Below, piece by piece: positions 7,688-15,299 of a stretch of DNA of 64,000 bases. The notes under the pieces are model-generated. The model was not told the DNA's origin. It did no database searches and saw nothing but the letters and a program-made list of their open reading frames with translations. Numbering within the stretch: the stretch's first letter is position 1; every line of letters starts with the position of its first letter. The DNA comes from Lederbergia panacisoli (GTDB lineage: Bacteria; Bacillota; Bacilli; Bacillales; Bacillaceae_C), in assembly GCF_024626525.1 (NCBI RefSeq), contig NZ_JANJGU010000003.1, positions 62,001 to 126,000 on the forward strand. The letters run 5' to 3'. The position numbers were made by a program, and so were the translations under genes.

Positions 7688-8737
7688 ATGAAAAAACAAG
7701 TCACAATTTATGACATTGCCAAAAAGGCACAAACATCAACTGCGACTGTGTCGCGCGTTCTAAGTAAAAGTGGCTATCCTGTCAAGCCCGAGTTGCGGGA
7801 GAGAATACTAAAAATCGCCAATGAGCTCAATTACATCCCGAACATGATAGGGCGACAGTTAAAAACGAACACAAGCATGACGATTGGGGTCGTTATTCCA
7901 ACGATTACGAACCCCTTTTACTCATCGGTCGTTCTTGGAATTGAGGATATAGCCAGGGAAAGGGGATACCAAGTTCTTTTATGCAATTCCCATAGAAGCT
8001 CCAAAATAGAGGAGGAATATTTAAAAACACTGCTTGAAAAACAAGTGAAGGGCCTCATTATCTCATCTGTATCTTCTGATAAAGATGAGTTATCAAAATT
8101 AATGAAAATGGGGTTAAATATAGTTGCAATCGACCAATCGATAAATGAATTAAATGCAAGTCAAATTCATTTTGATTATCGAAAAGGCGGCATTTTGGCT
8201 ACAGAGTTTTTGATTGAAAAAGGCCATACTAAAATTGCCTTTATTAGTTCTCCGTTAAACCGAATCAGTCGTCAATATGTGTATGAAGGTTATAAAGATG
8301 CACTAATGAATTATGGAATAAAACCGAATAGGGCGTGGATCCTTATTTCATCGAGGGAAGAAGAAGTGTCCGAAATGAATTATGAGTTTAATAATGGAAT
8401 CTTGATGACCCGTGAATTGTTAACATGTTCGGAATTGCCAACAGCGATATTCGCAGGTAATGACATGACCGCCTTTGGAGTAATGAATGAACTCAATGCG
8501 CAAAATATTAAAGTTCCCGAACAAATCTCGGTAGTTGGATTTGATAATATCGAGTTTTCAAAAATGGTCTCCCCAACGCTTACGACCATCCAACAGCCCG
8601 ACTATGAAATGGGTCGAATCGCATGTAATACATTACTTGATCAATTGGATGGAGTAAATACTCAAAACATTGACATTATCCTACAGCCAAGGATTATTGA
8701 GAGGAATTCAACAAAAGAAAACGAGACTGAGGGATAG
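7688..8737 (+). CDS. LacI-family transcriptional regulator
   Basis: The 349-residue product has an N-terminal helix-turn-helix (TIYDIAKKAQTSTATVSRVL) with hinge (RQLKTN) and a periplasmic-binding-protein-like effector domain (IGVVIPTITNPFYSSVV, FAGNDMTAFGVMNEL, VVGFDNIEFSKMVSPTLTT). The ATG at 7688 lies 7 nt after AAGGTGAG, and the GTG at 7676 is inside that site. It is the only regulator in the cluster and the best candidate to bind the two AGTAATCGATTACT palindromes upstream of the first gene. The effector is unknown. It has its own short upstream region after a terminator. Confidence 0.92.
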   Translation: MKKQVTIYDIAKKAQTSTATVSRVLSKSGYPVKPELRERILKIANELNYIPNMIGRQLKTNTSMTIGVVIPTITNPFYSSVVLGIEDIARERGYQVLLCNSHRSSKIEEEYLKTLLEKQVKGLIISSVSSDKDELSKLMKMGLNIVAIDQSINELNASQIHFDYRKGGILATEFLIEKGHTKIAFISSPLNRISRQYVYEGYKDALMNYGIKPNRAWILISSREEEVSEMNYEFNNGILMTRELLTCSELPTAIFAGNDMTAFGVMNELNAQNIKVPEQISVVGFDNIEFSKMVSPTLTTIQQPDYEMGRIACNTLLDQLDGVNTQNIDIILQPRIIERNSTKENETEG

Positions 8738-8858
8738 ATAAGTCATTAATCACAAATTCGGAGAAGGGTTCCCAATTTAAATCATAAGACAAAAAAATAA
8801 ATAATATACTCCCTAAAACACGATAGTATCATGTTCTATGGGGGTTTTTATTTTCCGC

Positions 8859-8938
8859 CTGAATCCCTTTATATTGCCTCTCAAGCTAATTTCTATTGTC
8901 CTCCCCTTAAGCTCTTCATTACATTAATACCATGAAAA
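8859..8938 (-). pseudogene. Relic of the 5' end and leader of an ECF sigma-factor gene
   Basis: These 80 bp match 2463-2542 (first codons, ribosome binding site and leader of the sigma gene), including the runs AAGCTCTTCATTACATTA and CATGAAAA and the segment covering the last coding bases. The position of the start codon reads CTA instead of CAT on the plus strand, so initiation is lost, and the rest of the gene is absent. It is therefore a remnant of a paralogous sigma gene, or a partial duplication. Confidence 0.7.
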
Positions 8939-8946
8939 CAAAAAAC

Positions 8947-8981
8947 ATATGTTAACCATAAATTTTATAGAGTTGACATAT
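8947..8981 (+). promoter_or_regulatory. BirA-type biotin operator
   Basis: The half-sites ATATGTTAAC (8947-8956) and GTTGACATAT (8972-8981) form an inverted repeat with a 15-nt spacer. This is the spacing and GTTAAC core of Firmicute BirA operators. The right half overlaps the -35 of bioY, so biotin-BirA would block transcription of bioY-bioB. Confidence 0.85.
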
Positions 8982-9001
8982 AATTGTCATACCGGTATTC
9001 T
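8973..9001 (+). promoter_or_regulatory. SigA-type promoter of bioYB
   Basis: TTGACA (8973-8978), a 17-nt spacer and TATTCT (8996-9001). The start of transcription would be about 25 nt before the bioY ATG. The -35 is embedded in the BirA operator. Confidence 0.7.
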
Positions 9002-9032
9002 CTTATTATAGTAAAAAATTTGAGGTGAAAAG

Positions 9033-9620
9033 ATGAGTAGTGCAACAGTGAAAACAAATAATAAACTAAGAACTCTAGATATGGTGTATGTCAGCATGTT
9101 CTCAGCATTAATGATGATTGGAGCAAATATTACATCCTTTATCCCATTTATGACGATTGGGGGAGTGCCGATTACGTTGCAAACGTTCTTCGCTGTGTTG
9201 GCGGGTGCGTTTTTGGGGAGCCGTCTCGGAGCCATTTCGATGGCAGTGTATATGTTTATTGGTCTTGCGGGTGCACCAGTTTTTGCAAAGTTTATGGGAG
9301 GACCCACCCAAATTATTAGCCCGACATTCGGATTCATTTTATCTTTTATCGTAACGGCTTACGTAACTGGGAAAATCATAGAAAAAAATAATAAACTTCA
9401 TACTTATATTTTCGCGGCTATAATCGGAACCATTTTCAGCTATTTAATAGGTACAAATTTAATGTATATAGCTTATAAAGTATGGGCAGCGGCTCCAAGT
9501 GCATTTTCTTATAAGGTTGCCTGGATGTGGATGGCTGTTCCGTTTCCGAAGGATATTTTTCTCGCAGTCCTTGCAGGAATCTTCGCACATAGAATGCAAA
9601 GAATCGTGAAAAGGTCTTAA
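9033..9620 (+). CDS. bioY: Biotin transporter BioY (ECF S-component)
   Basis: The 195-residue integral membrane protein has about six helices. It carries the BioY signatures ITLQTFFAVLAGAFLGSRLG and GGPTQIISPTFGFILSF. BioY binds biotin and imports it, alone or with the EcfAT module. No EcfAT genes are nearby, so shared housekeeping EcfAT is assumed. A TGAGGTGA site precedes the ATG. It is 12 bp upstream of bioB and both are under a BirA operator, so uptake and the last synthesis step are co-regulated by biotin. Confidence 0.95.
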   Translation: MSSATVKTNNKLRTLDMVYVSMFSALMMIGANITSFIPFMTIGGVPITLQTFFAVLAGAFLGSRLGAISMAVYMFIGLAGAPVFAKFMGGPTQIISPTFGFILSFIVTAYVTGKIIEKNNKLHTYIFAAIIGTIFSYLIGTNLMYIAYKVWAAAPSAFSYKVAWMWMAVPFPKDIFLAVLAGIFAHRMQRIVKRS

Positions 9621-9632
9621 GGTGGTTTGGAA

Positions 9633-10640
9633 ATGAATAAGTTTGATCAACTAGCAGAAAAAGTGTTAGAAGGAGAAGAACTCACAGACGAGGAAGCCTT
9701 ATCAGTTTTGCAAAGTCCTGACGAAGAGCTTTTACTGTTGCTTCATGCAGCGTACCGTGTTCGTAAACATTTTTATGGCGATAAAGTGAAATTGAATATG
9801 ATCATTAATACGAAATCGGGTCTATGTCCTGAAAACTGTGGCTACTGTGCCCAATCGATCGTCTCGAAAGCGCCGATTGAAAAATACTCGATGATGAAAA
9901 AAGATGAAATTGTTGCAGGTGCCAAAAGAGCTGCAGAATTGAATGCAGGGACGTATTGCATTGTTGCTAGTGGCAGGGGACCTGCTAGTCGGGAATTAGA
10001 TATCGTCGCCAGTGCGGTGAAGGAAATAAAAGAGGAACATCAAAATATGACCGTGTGCGCCTGTCTAGGTATTTTAAGACCGGAACAAGCTGAAAGACTG
10101 AAGGCGGCAGGAGTAGACCGATACAATCATAATATCAATACATCAAGTCAGCATCATGAGAATATTACAACCTCACATACATACGATGACCGTGTGAATA
10201 CCGTCGGGATTGTGAAAAATTCAGGTATTTCCCCATGTTCAGGTGTAATTATTGGGATGAAAGAAACAATGAAGGATGTCATTGACATGGCTCGCAGTTT
10301 GAGAATACTGGATGCTGATTCAATACCGGTGAATTTTTTAAATGCCATTGAAGGAACTCCACTCGAAGGTACGGATGAATTAAATCCACGCTATTGTCTA
10401 AAAGTTCTATGCTTGTTCCGCTTTATTAACCCGAAAAAAGAAATCCGAATTTCCGGTGGTCGTGAAGTGAATTTAAGAAACATGCAGCCACTGGGTTTGT
10501 ATCCTGCCAACTCCATCTTCATCGGAGACTATTTAACGACAGAAGGGCAGGAAGGATTGGCGGATAAGCAAATGTTGGAGGATATGGGGTTTGAAGTGGA
10601 TAGTGCCCCGCTTGATAGGGAAATTGCCAAAGCGTTATAG
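9633..10640 (+). CDS. bioB: Biotin synthase BioB
   Basis: The 335-residue radical-SAM enzyme inserts sulfur into dethiobiotin. The CPENCGYC cluster motif (CxxxCxxC) binds the 4Fe-4S cluster, and the downstream YNHNINTS and SGGREVNLR motifs bind substrate and the 2Fe-2S cluster. The ATG at 9633 lies 7 nt after AAGGTGG. The TTG at 9627 is too close. No bioA, bioD or bioF is in the window, so the cell either has them elsewhere or converts imported dethiobiotin. Confidence 0.96.
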   Translation: MNKFDQLAEKVLEGEELTDEEALSVLQSPDEELLLLLHAAYRVRKHFYGDKVKLNMIINTKSGLCPENCGYCAQSIVSKAPIEKYSMMKKDEIVAGAKRAAELNAGTYCIVASGRGPASRELDIVASAVKEIKEEHQNMTVCACLGILRPEQAERLKAAGVDRYNHNINTSSQHHENITTSHTYDDRVNTVGIVKNSGISPCSGVIIGMKETMKDVIDMARSLRILDADSIPVNFLNAIEGTPLEGTDELNPRYCLKVLCLFRFINPKKEIRISGGREVNLRNMQPLGLYPANSIFIGDYLTTEGQEGLADKQMLEDMGFEVDSAPLDREIAKAL

Positions 10641-10700
10641 CAGGAAAAGGGAAAGGCCCCTGCAGTTGGATGATGAAAAGCAGAAGGTCCTTGTTTAATG

Positions 10701-10740
10701 GACGAGCAGAGCACATCTTGTGTGACTGTTCGTCTATTTT
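10701..10740 (+). terminator. Probable terminator after bioB
   Basis: GACGAGCAG pairs with CTGTTCGTC, with inner GCACA/TGTG, followed by TATTTTGTTT. The U-tract is imperfect. Confidence 0.65.
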
Positions 10741-10767
10741 GTTTGGCCAAATACTAGCATACAGGCT

Positions 10768-11415
10768 TCACTTAAACTTAATAATAGTGCCAATCACAAA
10801 AAGTATTGTTAAGAGTAAAATAAACAACAAATAGTAGATTGTAAATTTCCTAATTACAATAAGCCGAATGGTAGAAGTAAGCGCGTAATGGGCGGCTGCT
10901 AATCCGGCGAGCAAACCCATTATGAGAAACCACGGTTCGTAAAAGAAAAGATCCCATAGAGCTAAGCTAATAGCATTCAATTGTGCCCAGCCAGGAAAAT
11001 GAATGGTTATAACCCCAGCCAAAAAGAGTGACTTTGTCAGCATTCCACTCACCGCATGGGCAAGTAAAAAGGCAGTGCCGAGAAGAGTGGGGATAAGTAA
11101 GATGAGCGGATGGACATTCCTTCCGCCAATCAACGGAAACCACAGGGGAACGATTTTCCCCCATTGTTTGACTAGCCCCAGTAAGCAAAAACCACAGGTC
11201 ATTATGAGAACACCCGCGATGTAGCTAGCCTTGGATAAAGCTTCCGGATCTTCTACTTGACCGAACATAGGGAGAATTCCTCCGCCTATTGCCTCTAAAA
11301 ATCGAACGAAAACCGCATATAGGACAGCCCAAATACATCCTACATATGCAGGCCATGTTGAATTCTTCAAAACCCGTTCAATAGCTGTTTCTTCATTAAA
11401 TTTCCACATAATCAT
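10768..11415 (-). CDS. Multi-pass membrane protein, paralogue of its upstream neighbour
   Basis: The 215-residue product has about five helices and ends in a hydrophobic segment. It shares with the preceding gene the segment LGLVKQWGKIVPLWFPLIGG (there LGLIQKWGEIFPRWFPFIGG), so the two are homologous. The gene starts inside the last codons of the upstream gene (20-bp overlap), which suggests coupling. Its start (ATG 11415 or 11409) cannot be fixed because the AGGG site fits either. The function is unknown. Confidence 0.75.
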   Translation of the reverse strand: MIMWKFNEETAIERVLKNSTWPAYVGCIWAVLYAVFVRFLEAIGGGILPMFGQVEDPEALSKASYIAGVLIMTCGFCLLGLVKQWGKIVPLWFPLIGGRNVHPLILLIPTLLGTAFLLAHAVSGMLTKSLFLAGVITIHFPGWAQLNAISLALWDLFFYEPWFLIMGLLAGLAAAHYALTSTIRLIVIRKFTIYYLLFILLLTILFVIGTIIKFK

Positions 11416-12490
11416 TTATCCCTTTTATAGGAGATTTAGGTGTAAATGTTTTTTTGCCTCTACCACAATGTGAACATAGGCCGCGTCTACGATAATAGTA
11501 AGCAATTGCGGACAACCCAAGAAATACTCCCCATGGAACCCAGAACACCATCGGTCCAACTGCTCCCCATAATTGCTCTAGGATGATACTGTCGGTTGTA
11601 GTGAAGTGCAGAGTAAGGCTAAGAAATTGGAATGTAAAGACAAATCCGGCAGCTGTAACAGCGAGGGCCACAATGGCAGCTGGAATGACTGCAAGCATAA
11701 TTGGGACCCTTTTACCGCCGATAAACGGGAACCATCGTGGAAAGATCTCGCCCCATTTTTGAATCAAACCGAGAGTAAGGCCGCTGCCGCCTACGCATAA
11801 AAATCCGAATGCCCATTCCGTAACACGTGCTGCTTCATTCAATGTTGAAAAGTCCGCTAGGAATTGTGAACTAACTCCTAGTGGGATGTTAAGTGCCCAC
11901 GCAAAACGTGTGATGGCATAGGGGAGAGGTGCAAGAGCTGCGATAATAGTAAATAAATTTCCCATTCGAACGAATAAAAGCGTTCCTTGAGTATCTGTTC
12001 TCCCGCAATACACACATGCATTACGGATTTTGCGCTGATAAGCTACCGCGGTTAACATCCAAAGGAGTGCCCCTATAATACAAATAATTTGATTACCCAT
12101 TTGCCAATTGAAAGCGAATTTAAATAGAAATGCATAAGCCATAGCCGCAATCAGATTGATATCCGGAATAAACAGAATTAAGCTGATGGCAAAGCCCCAT
12201 GAGTAGCCGACTAAAAGCCATCGAGGAATAGAAACCTTTTTATGGTTCTGCATGATAAGGCCAAAAAAGACTCCTAAGAGACAAAAAATCACGAATAGAA
12301 CACCGCCTGCAGTTTGGGGAAGATAGGTAATCATGGCAGCGAATAAATGGTCGTCGGTCCTTTCGATTTGAAAAGGGTACCCCATCCCGCCAAAAAACCA
12401 GTATAGATGCATACCTGCGTACAATAAGGACCAGATGACGGCAACATATCCAATCCAATGCGGCCAACGTTTGAATAATTTTTCTGACAT
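11396..12490 (-). CDS. Multi-pass membrane protein with two CxxCGR motifs
   Basis: The 364-residue product has about nine helices. The cytosolic loop motif CVYCGR (about 165) and the C-terminal CSHCGR (about 345) look like the two halves of a rubredoxin-like or zinc-ribbon knuckle. The start at ATG 12490 is 9 nt after AAAGG, and the TTG at 12499 directly follows the site. The N-terminus (GYVAVIWSLLYAGMHLYWFFGG) recalls DUF3995 proteins, a tentative match. It lies downstream of a two-component system on the same strand, which may control it. The function is unknown. Confidence 0.75.
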   Translation of the reverse strand: MSEKLFKRWPHWIGYVAVIWSLLYAGMHLYWFFGGMGYPFQIERTDDHLFAAMITYLPQTAGGVLFVIFCLLGVFFGLIMQNHKKVSIPRWLLVGYSWGFAISLILFIPDINLIAAMAYAFLFKFAFNWQMGNQIICIIGALLWMLTAVAYQRKIRNACVYCGRTDTQGTLLFVRMGNLFTIIAALAPLPYAITRFAWALNIPLGVSSQFLADFSTLNEAARVTEWAFGFLCVGGSGLTLGLIQKWGEIFPRWFPFIGGKRVPIMLAVIPAAIVALAVTAAGFVFTFQFLSLTLHFTTTDSIILEQLWGAVGPMVFWVPWGVFLGLSAIAYYYRRRGLCSHCGRGKKTFTPKSPIKGINDYVEI

Positions 12491-12603
12491 ATCGAACAAC
12501 CTTTCTTTTCGTTAATGGATAGGGTGAATAACAAATAACCCTGCTTTCATACTAACCAGCGAAGGAATTTTGTTTAATTTTATTGAGCAAATCTAAATTT
12601 TCG

Positions 12604-13959
12604 TCAATATACTAAAGAATTTTTTTCGTAAAGGTAAATAGTTGTTCCTTCTGCTTTACTATCAATATCCCAAGCTAGATCCATTTCCTTTAGCATCAGT
12701 TCAACGATGGAAAGACCAATTCCTGCTCCTTTTTCGTTTGATTCCCCATCCAAGCCTGGTCCATTGTCCTCAATTCTTATAATAAGTTCTCCGTCTTTTT
12801 CCTCGGAATGAATGCCGACATACTTTCCGGATTTCGCATGTCTTATGATGTTTTGAAAAAGATTATCCAATATGCGGGTGAACCAATGTGGGTCGATATC
12901 CCAATAAGTCGTCTTTTCTAGTAAGTGAATATTTACGTTAAAGCCATCTTTTTCAAATATTGGATACCAACTTGCGACTGAGGTGCGCAAGACCCGATGT
13001 ACATCTGTTTTGCTTTTTTGCATGGGGTACTTTCCCGCTGACAATAAGGTAAAGGAAAGGAGATTGTCTAGCAGCATGCTTAACATGTCCACTTTATTTT
13101 CAATTAATAGAAGAGATTCTTTTCCTTTTGGAGAAAGATTTTCTTTTTGGATAGTATGGGCATGCCCGCGAATTGCCGTAAGTGGTGTTCGCAAATCATG
13201 CGAAATATTCGCGATCAACTGCTTCCTTAGGGATTCCTCTTCATGTTCTCGTTTCCTGCTATTATTAAGATCATCAATCATATGATTAAAAGCTTGCCCT
13301 AATTGGCCGATTTCATCTAATTTGCGGACCTTTACCTTTTCAGGAATTCCCCTCTCACCTACGGTAGTCATTGCATTTTGGAGCTTAACGAGACGTTTCC
13401 GAATTTTAGAGAAAAACAACCACGATATACCTAGAAACAATGCGAAAACAACGATGCCGTAGACCATAAAGTATTTGTCATCTATAAAGTTTGCTGATAA
13501 TGGTTTTGTCAGGGCGGACGGAATTTGAAATACCATAAAACCTTGACTTGGATCACCGCCAATATATTCTAGGATGGTGTACGGCCCACTCCCAGCACTG
13601 TTTTTCATAAATTGTATCGTTTTTTCTTGGTTCCACCGTTCTGGAATACTAGGATTTCCTATAGACAGCTTTGTTTCTCCAGAAGGATCCACCCAAAACA
13701 TTTCGGCCTTAGGATACTTTTTTTCTAAGGCGTGAAGTCTTTTGTCAATCTTCTCTTTATTAGCCTTGTCTAGCTTAAGTGCCTCCTTGTGCCACATCTG
13801 CTCAAGTTTATTCGTATCAATATAGTTCGCCCTTAGTTTTAAGTCTTCATCTAGAAAAAGAGATGGAATATAATAAACCGGTATGACGAAGGGCCACAAT
13901 AATAATGCAACTGCAATAATAGATAAATATCTTGCTAGTAAAGAGTGGCGAAATTTCAT
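12604..13959 (-). CDS. Membrane sensor histidine kinase
   Basis: The 451-residue product has TM1 (about 10-36), an extracytoplasmic domain (about 37-160), TM2 (about 164-184) and HAMP (about 185-237). A HisKA domain carries the phospho-acceptor His254 in ISHDLRTPLTAIRGH. A HATPase domain has NLFQNIIRH (N box), DNGPGLDGE (G1) and GAGIGLSIVELM (G2). Its start overlaps the response regulator stop by 4 bp. It probably senses an envelope signal. The genes downstream encode two related membrane proteins that could be its targets (inference). Confidence 0.93.
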   Translation of the reverse strand: MKFRHSLLARYLSIIAVALLLWPFVIPVYYIPSLFLDEDLKLRANYIDTNKLEQMWHKEALKLDKANKEKIDKRLHALEKKYPKAEMFWVDPSGETKLSIGNPSIPERWNQEKTIQFMKNSAGSGPYTILEYIGGDPSQGFMVFQIPSALTKPLSANFIDDKYFMVYGIVVFALFLGISWLFFSKIRKRLVKLQNAMTTVGERGIPEKVKVRKLDEIGQLGQAFNHMIDDLNNSRKREHEEESLRKQLIANISHDLRTPLTAIRGHAHTIQKENLSPKGKESLLLIENKVDMLSMLLDNLLSFTLLSAGKYPMQKSKTDVHRVLRTSVASWYPIFEKDGFNVNIHLLEKTTYWDIDPHWFTRILDNLFQNIIRHAKSGKYVGIHSEEKDGELIIRIEDNGPGLDGESNEKGAGIGLSIVELMLKEMDLAWDIDSKAEGTTIYLYEKNSLVY

Positions 13960-14630
13960 TGTCTCACCCTATATCCAATTCCCCGGATAGTTTCAATGAT
14001 TTTCGGGTTGCTAGGATCCTTCTCAATTTTTTCGCGAAGGTGTCGAATATGCACCATTAATGTTTTATCTCCTTCTATATACTGATTTCCCCATATTGCC
14101 TCATATATTTGTTCCTTTGTCAAAATCTGGTTCGGATGATGAAGCAAATACTTGAATATATGAAATTGCTTTGCAGTCAAGGCAATTTCAGTATTTGTTT
14201 CTACATCTAAAATTCGGTTTTCCTGCATGTATATTCGTAGATGTGAGAGTTGAATAAATGGAGGGGAGATCTTTTCAAATCGTCTTAATAATACTTCCAC
14301 CCGGGCTGCAAGCTCGTCAGGATGAAAGGGTTTTGTTACGTAATCATCGGCAAAATGGAGGCCTTGCAGCTTGTCGTCGATGGAGGTTCTAGCCGAAAGT
14401 AAAAGTATGGGTGTGGTCGGGTATTCTTTTTTCAGGCGCTGTCCTATTGAAAAACCGTCCAAACCTGGCAGCATGATATCAAGAATGACGAGGTCAATTT
14501 CTTTCATTTGTTCAATAGCTCTCTCCCCAGAGTGAAGCCATGTCACATTATATCCTCGGTCAGTTAAATCTTCATGTAACCAGGAGCCAATTTCCAGGTC
14601 GTCCTCAATATATAAAATGTTCATTTTCAT
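13956..14630 (-). CDS. OmpR/PhoB-family response regulator
   Basis: The 224-residue product has a receiver domain with acidic pocket Glu9/Asp10 and phospho-acceptor Asp51 (LVILDIMLPGLDG), the conserved Thr/Ser (LLLSARTS) and Lys in VTKPFHP. A winged-helix output domain follows (LTAKQFHIFKYLLHHPNQIL, IRGIGYRV). It is the partner of the overlapping histidine kinase. It is transcribed away from csp. Confidence 0.95.
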   Translation of the reverse strand: MKMNILYIEDDLEIGSWLHEDLTDRGYNVTWLHSGERAIEQMKEIDLVILDIMLPGLDGFSIGQRLKKEYPTTPILLLSARTSIDDKLQGLHFADDYVTKPFHPDELAARVEVLLRRFEKISPPFIQLSHLRIYMQENRILDVETNTEIALTAKQFHIFKYLLHHPNQILTKEQIYEAIWGNQYIEGDKTLMVHIRHLREKIEKDPSNPKIIETIRGIGYRVRQ

Positions 14631-14811
14631 CGCATCCCCGGTTACTTTTTAGTTCTTATATTCATAGTTTATCTTTATGCAATTTTAAATTTCAAGAATG
14701 AAATAAAATGGATATAGATAAAAAAGCAATTTTAAAAGCTTTTTCTACTGCCAATCATAAGGTGAAACTCACATGTAAAATAATGACATGAAAATGATTT
14801 TCCGAAACGCC

Positions 14812-14840
14812 TTGTTTTTTTATATGAAAGGTGATATTAT
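14812..14840 (+). promoter_or_regulatory. Candidate promoter of csp
   Basis: TTGTTT (14812-14817), a 17-nt spacer and TATTAT (14835-14840). It would give a leader of about 130 nt ahead of csp, long for this genome but typical of cold-shock genes. Confidence 0.5.
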
Positions 14841-14874
14841 TAACTCTACGCTTAATATATATTAAATCTTATAA

Positions 14875-14937
14875 TTCACATGTTTTCACGGATTATATTG
14901 TAGATGATATTACCCGTGAAAGCATGTGAATTTTTGT
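14875..14937 (+). terminator. Terminator-like hairpin inside the csp leader
   Basis: Arms 14875-14891 and 14914-14930 form a continuous 17-bp stem with a single G-U pair, starting TTCACATG and ending CATGTGAA, directly followed by TTTTTGTTTT. It stands between the likely promoter and the csp ribosome binding site. The neighbouring minus-strand gene is transcribed away, so no other transcript needs terminating here. It may act as an attenuator or temperature-responsive leader. Confidence 0.6.
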
Positions 14938-14977
14938 TTTATCGTTATTAAGTAACAAATTTTTGGAGGTTTTCATT

Positions 14978-15178
14978 ATGAACCAAGGTACAGTAAAATG
15001 GTTTAACGCAGAAAAAGGATTCGGCTTCATCGAAGTTGAAGGTGGAGAAGACGTATTCGTACATTTCTCAGCAATCACTGGCGATGGCTTCAAAACTCTT
15101 GAAGAAGGTCAAAAAGTTAGCTTTGAAATTACACAAGGCAACCGTGGCGACCAAGCTGCTAACGTTGTTAAATTATAA
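14978..15178 (+). CDS. Cold-shock protein (CspA/CspB family)
   Basis: The 66-residue single-stranded nucleic-acid binding OB fold has RNP1 KGFGFIEV and RNP2 VFVHFSAI. Length and sequence are standard for Bacillus Csp RNA chaperones. The ATG at 14978 lies 8 nt after GGAGG. The in-frame TTG at 14963 precedes that site and is not used. The long leader with a hairpin suggests post-transcriptional control. Confidence 0.97.
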   Translation: MNQGTVKWFNAEKGFGFIEVEGGEDVFVHFSAITGDGFKTLEEGQKVSFEITQGNRGDQAANVVKL

Positions 15179-15189
15179 TTAATAAAGAA

Positions 15190-15228
15190 AGCATTGGGGA
15201 GTAATTACTCTTCAATGCTTTTTTTGTT
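15190..15228 (+). terminator. Intrinsic terminator of csp
   Basis: AAGCATTG...CAATGCTT arms with inner GAGTAA/TTACTC, followed by a T-run (TTTTTTTG). Confidence 0.88.
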
Positions 15229-15299
15229 TTAGTAAGTCATTTAATAAATCTAATATGCTATTATTTAATTAATTCATTTTTAAAAAGAGGGGGAGTTGC

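Noticed and set aside
14875-14937. Hairpin read as the terminator of the two-component operon
   Set aside because: That operon is transcribed away from this site on the minus strand, so the T-run on the plus strand cannot serve it.
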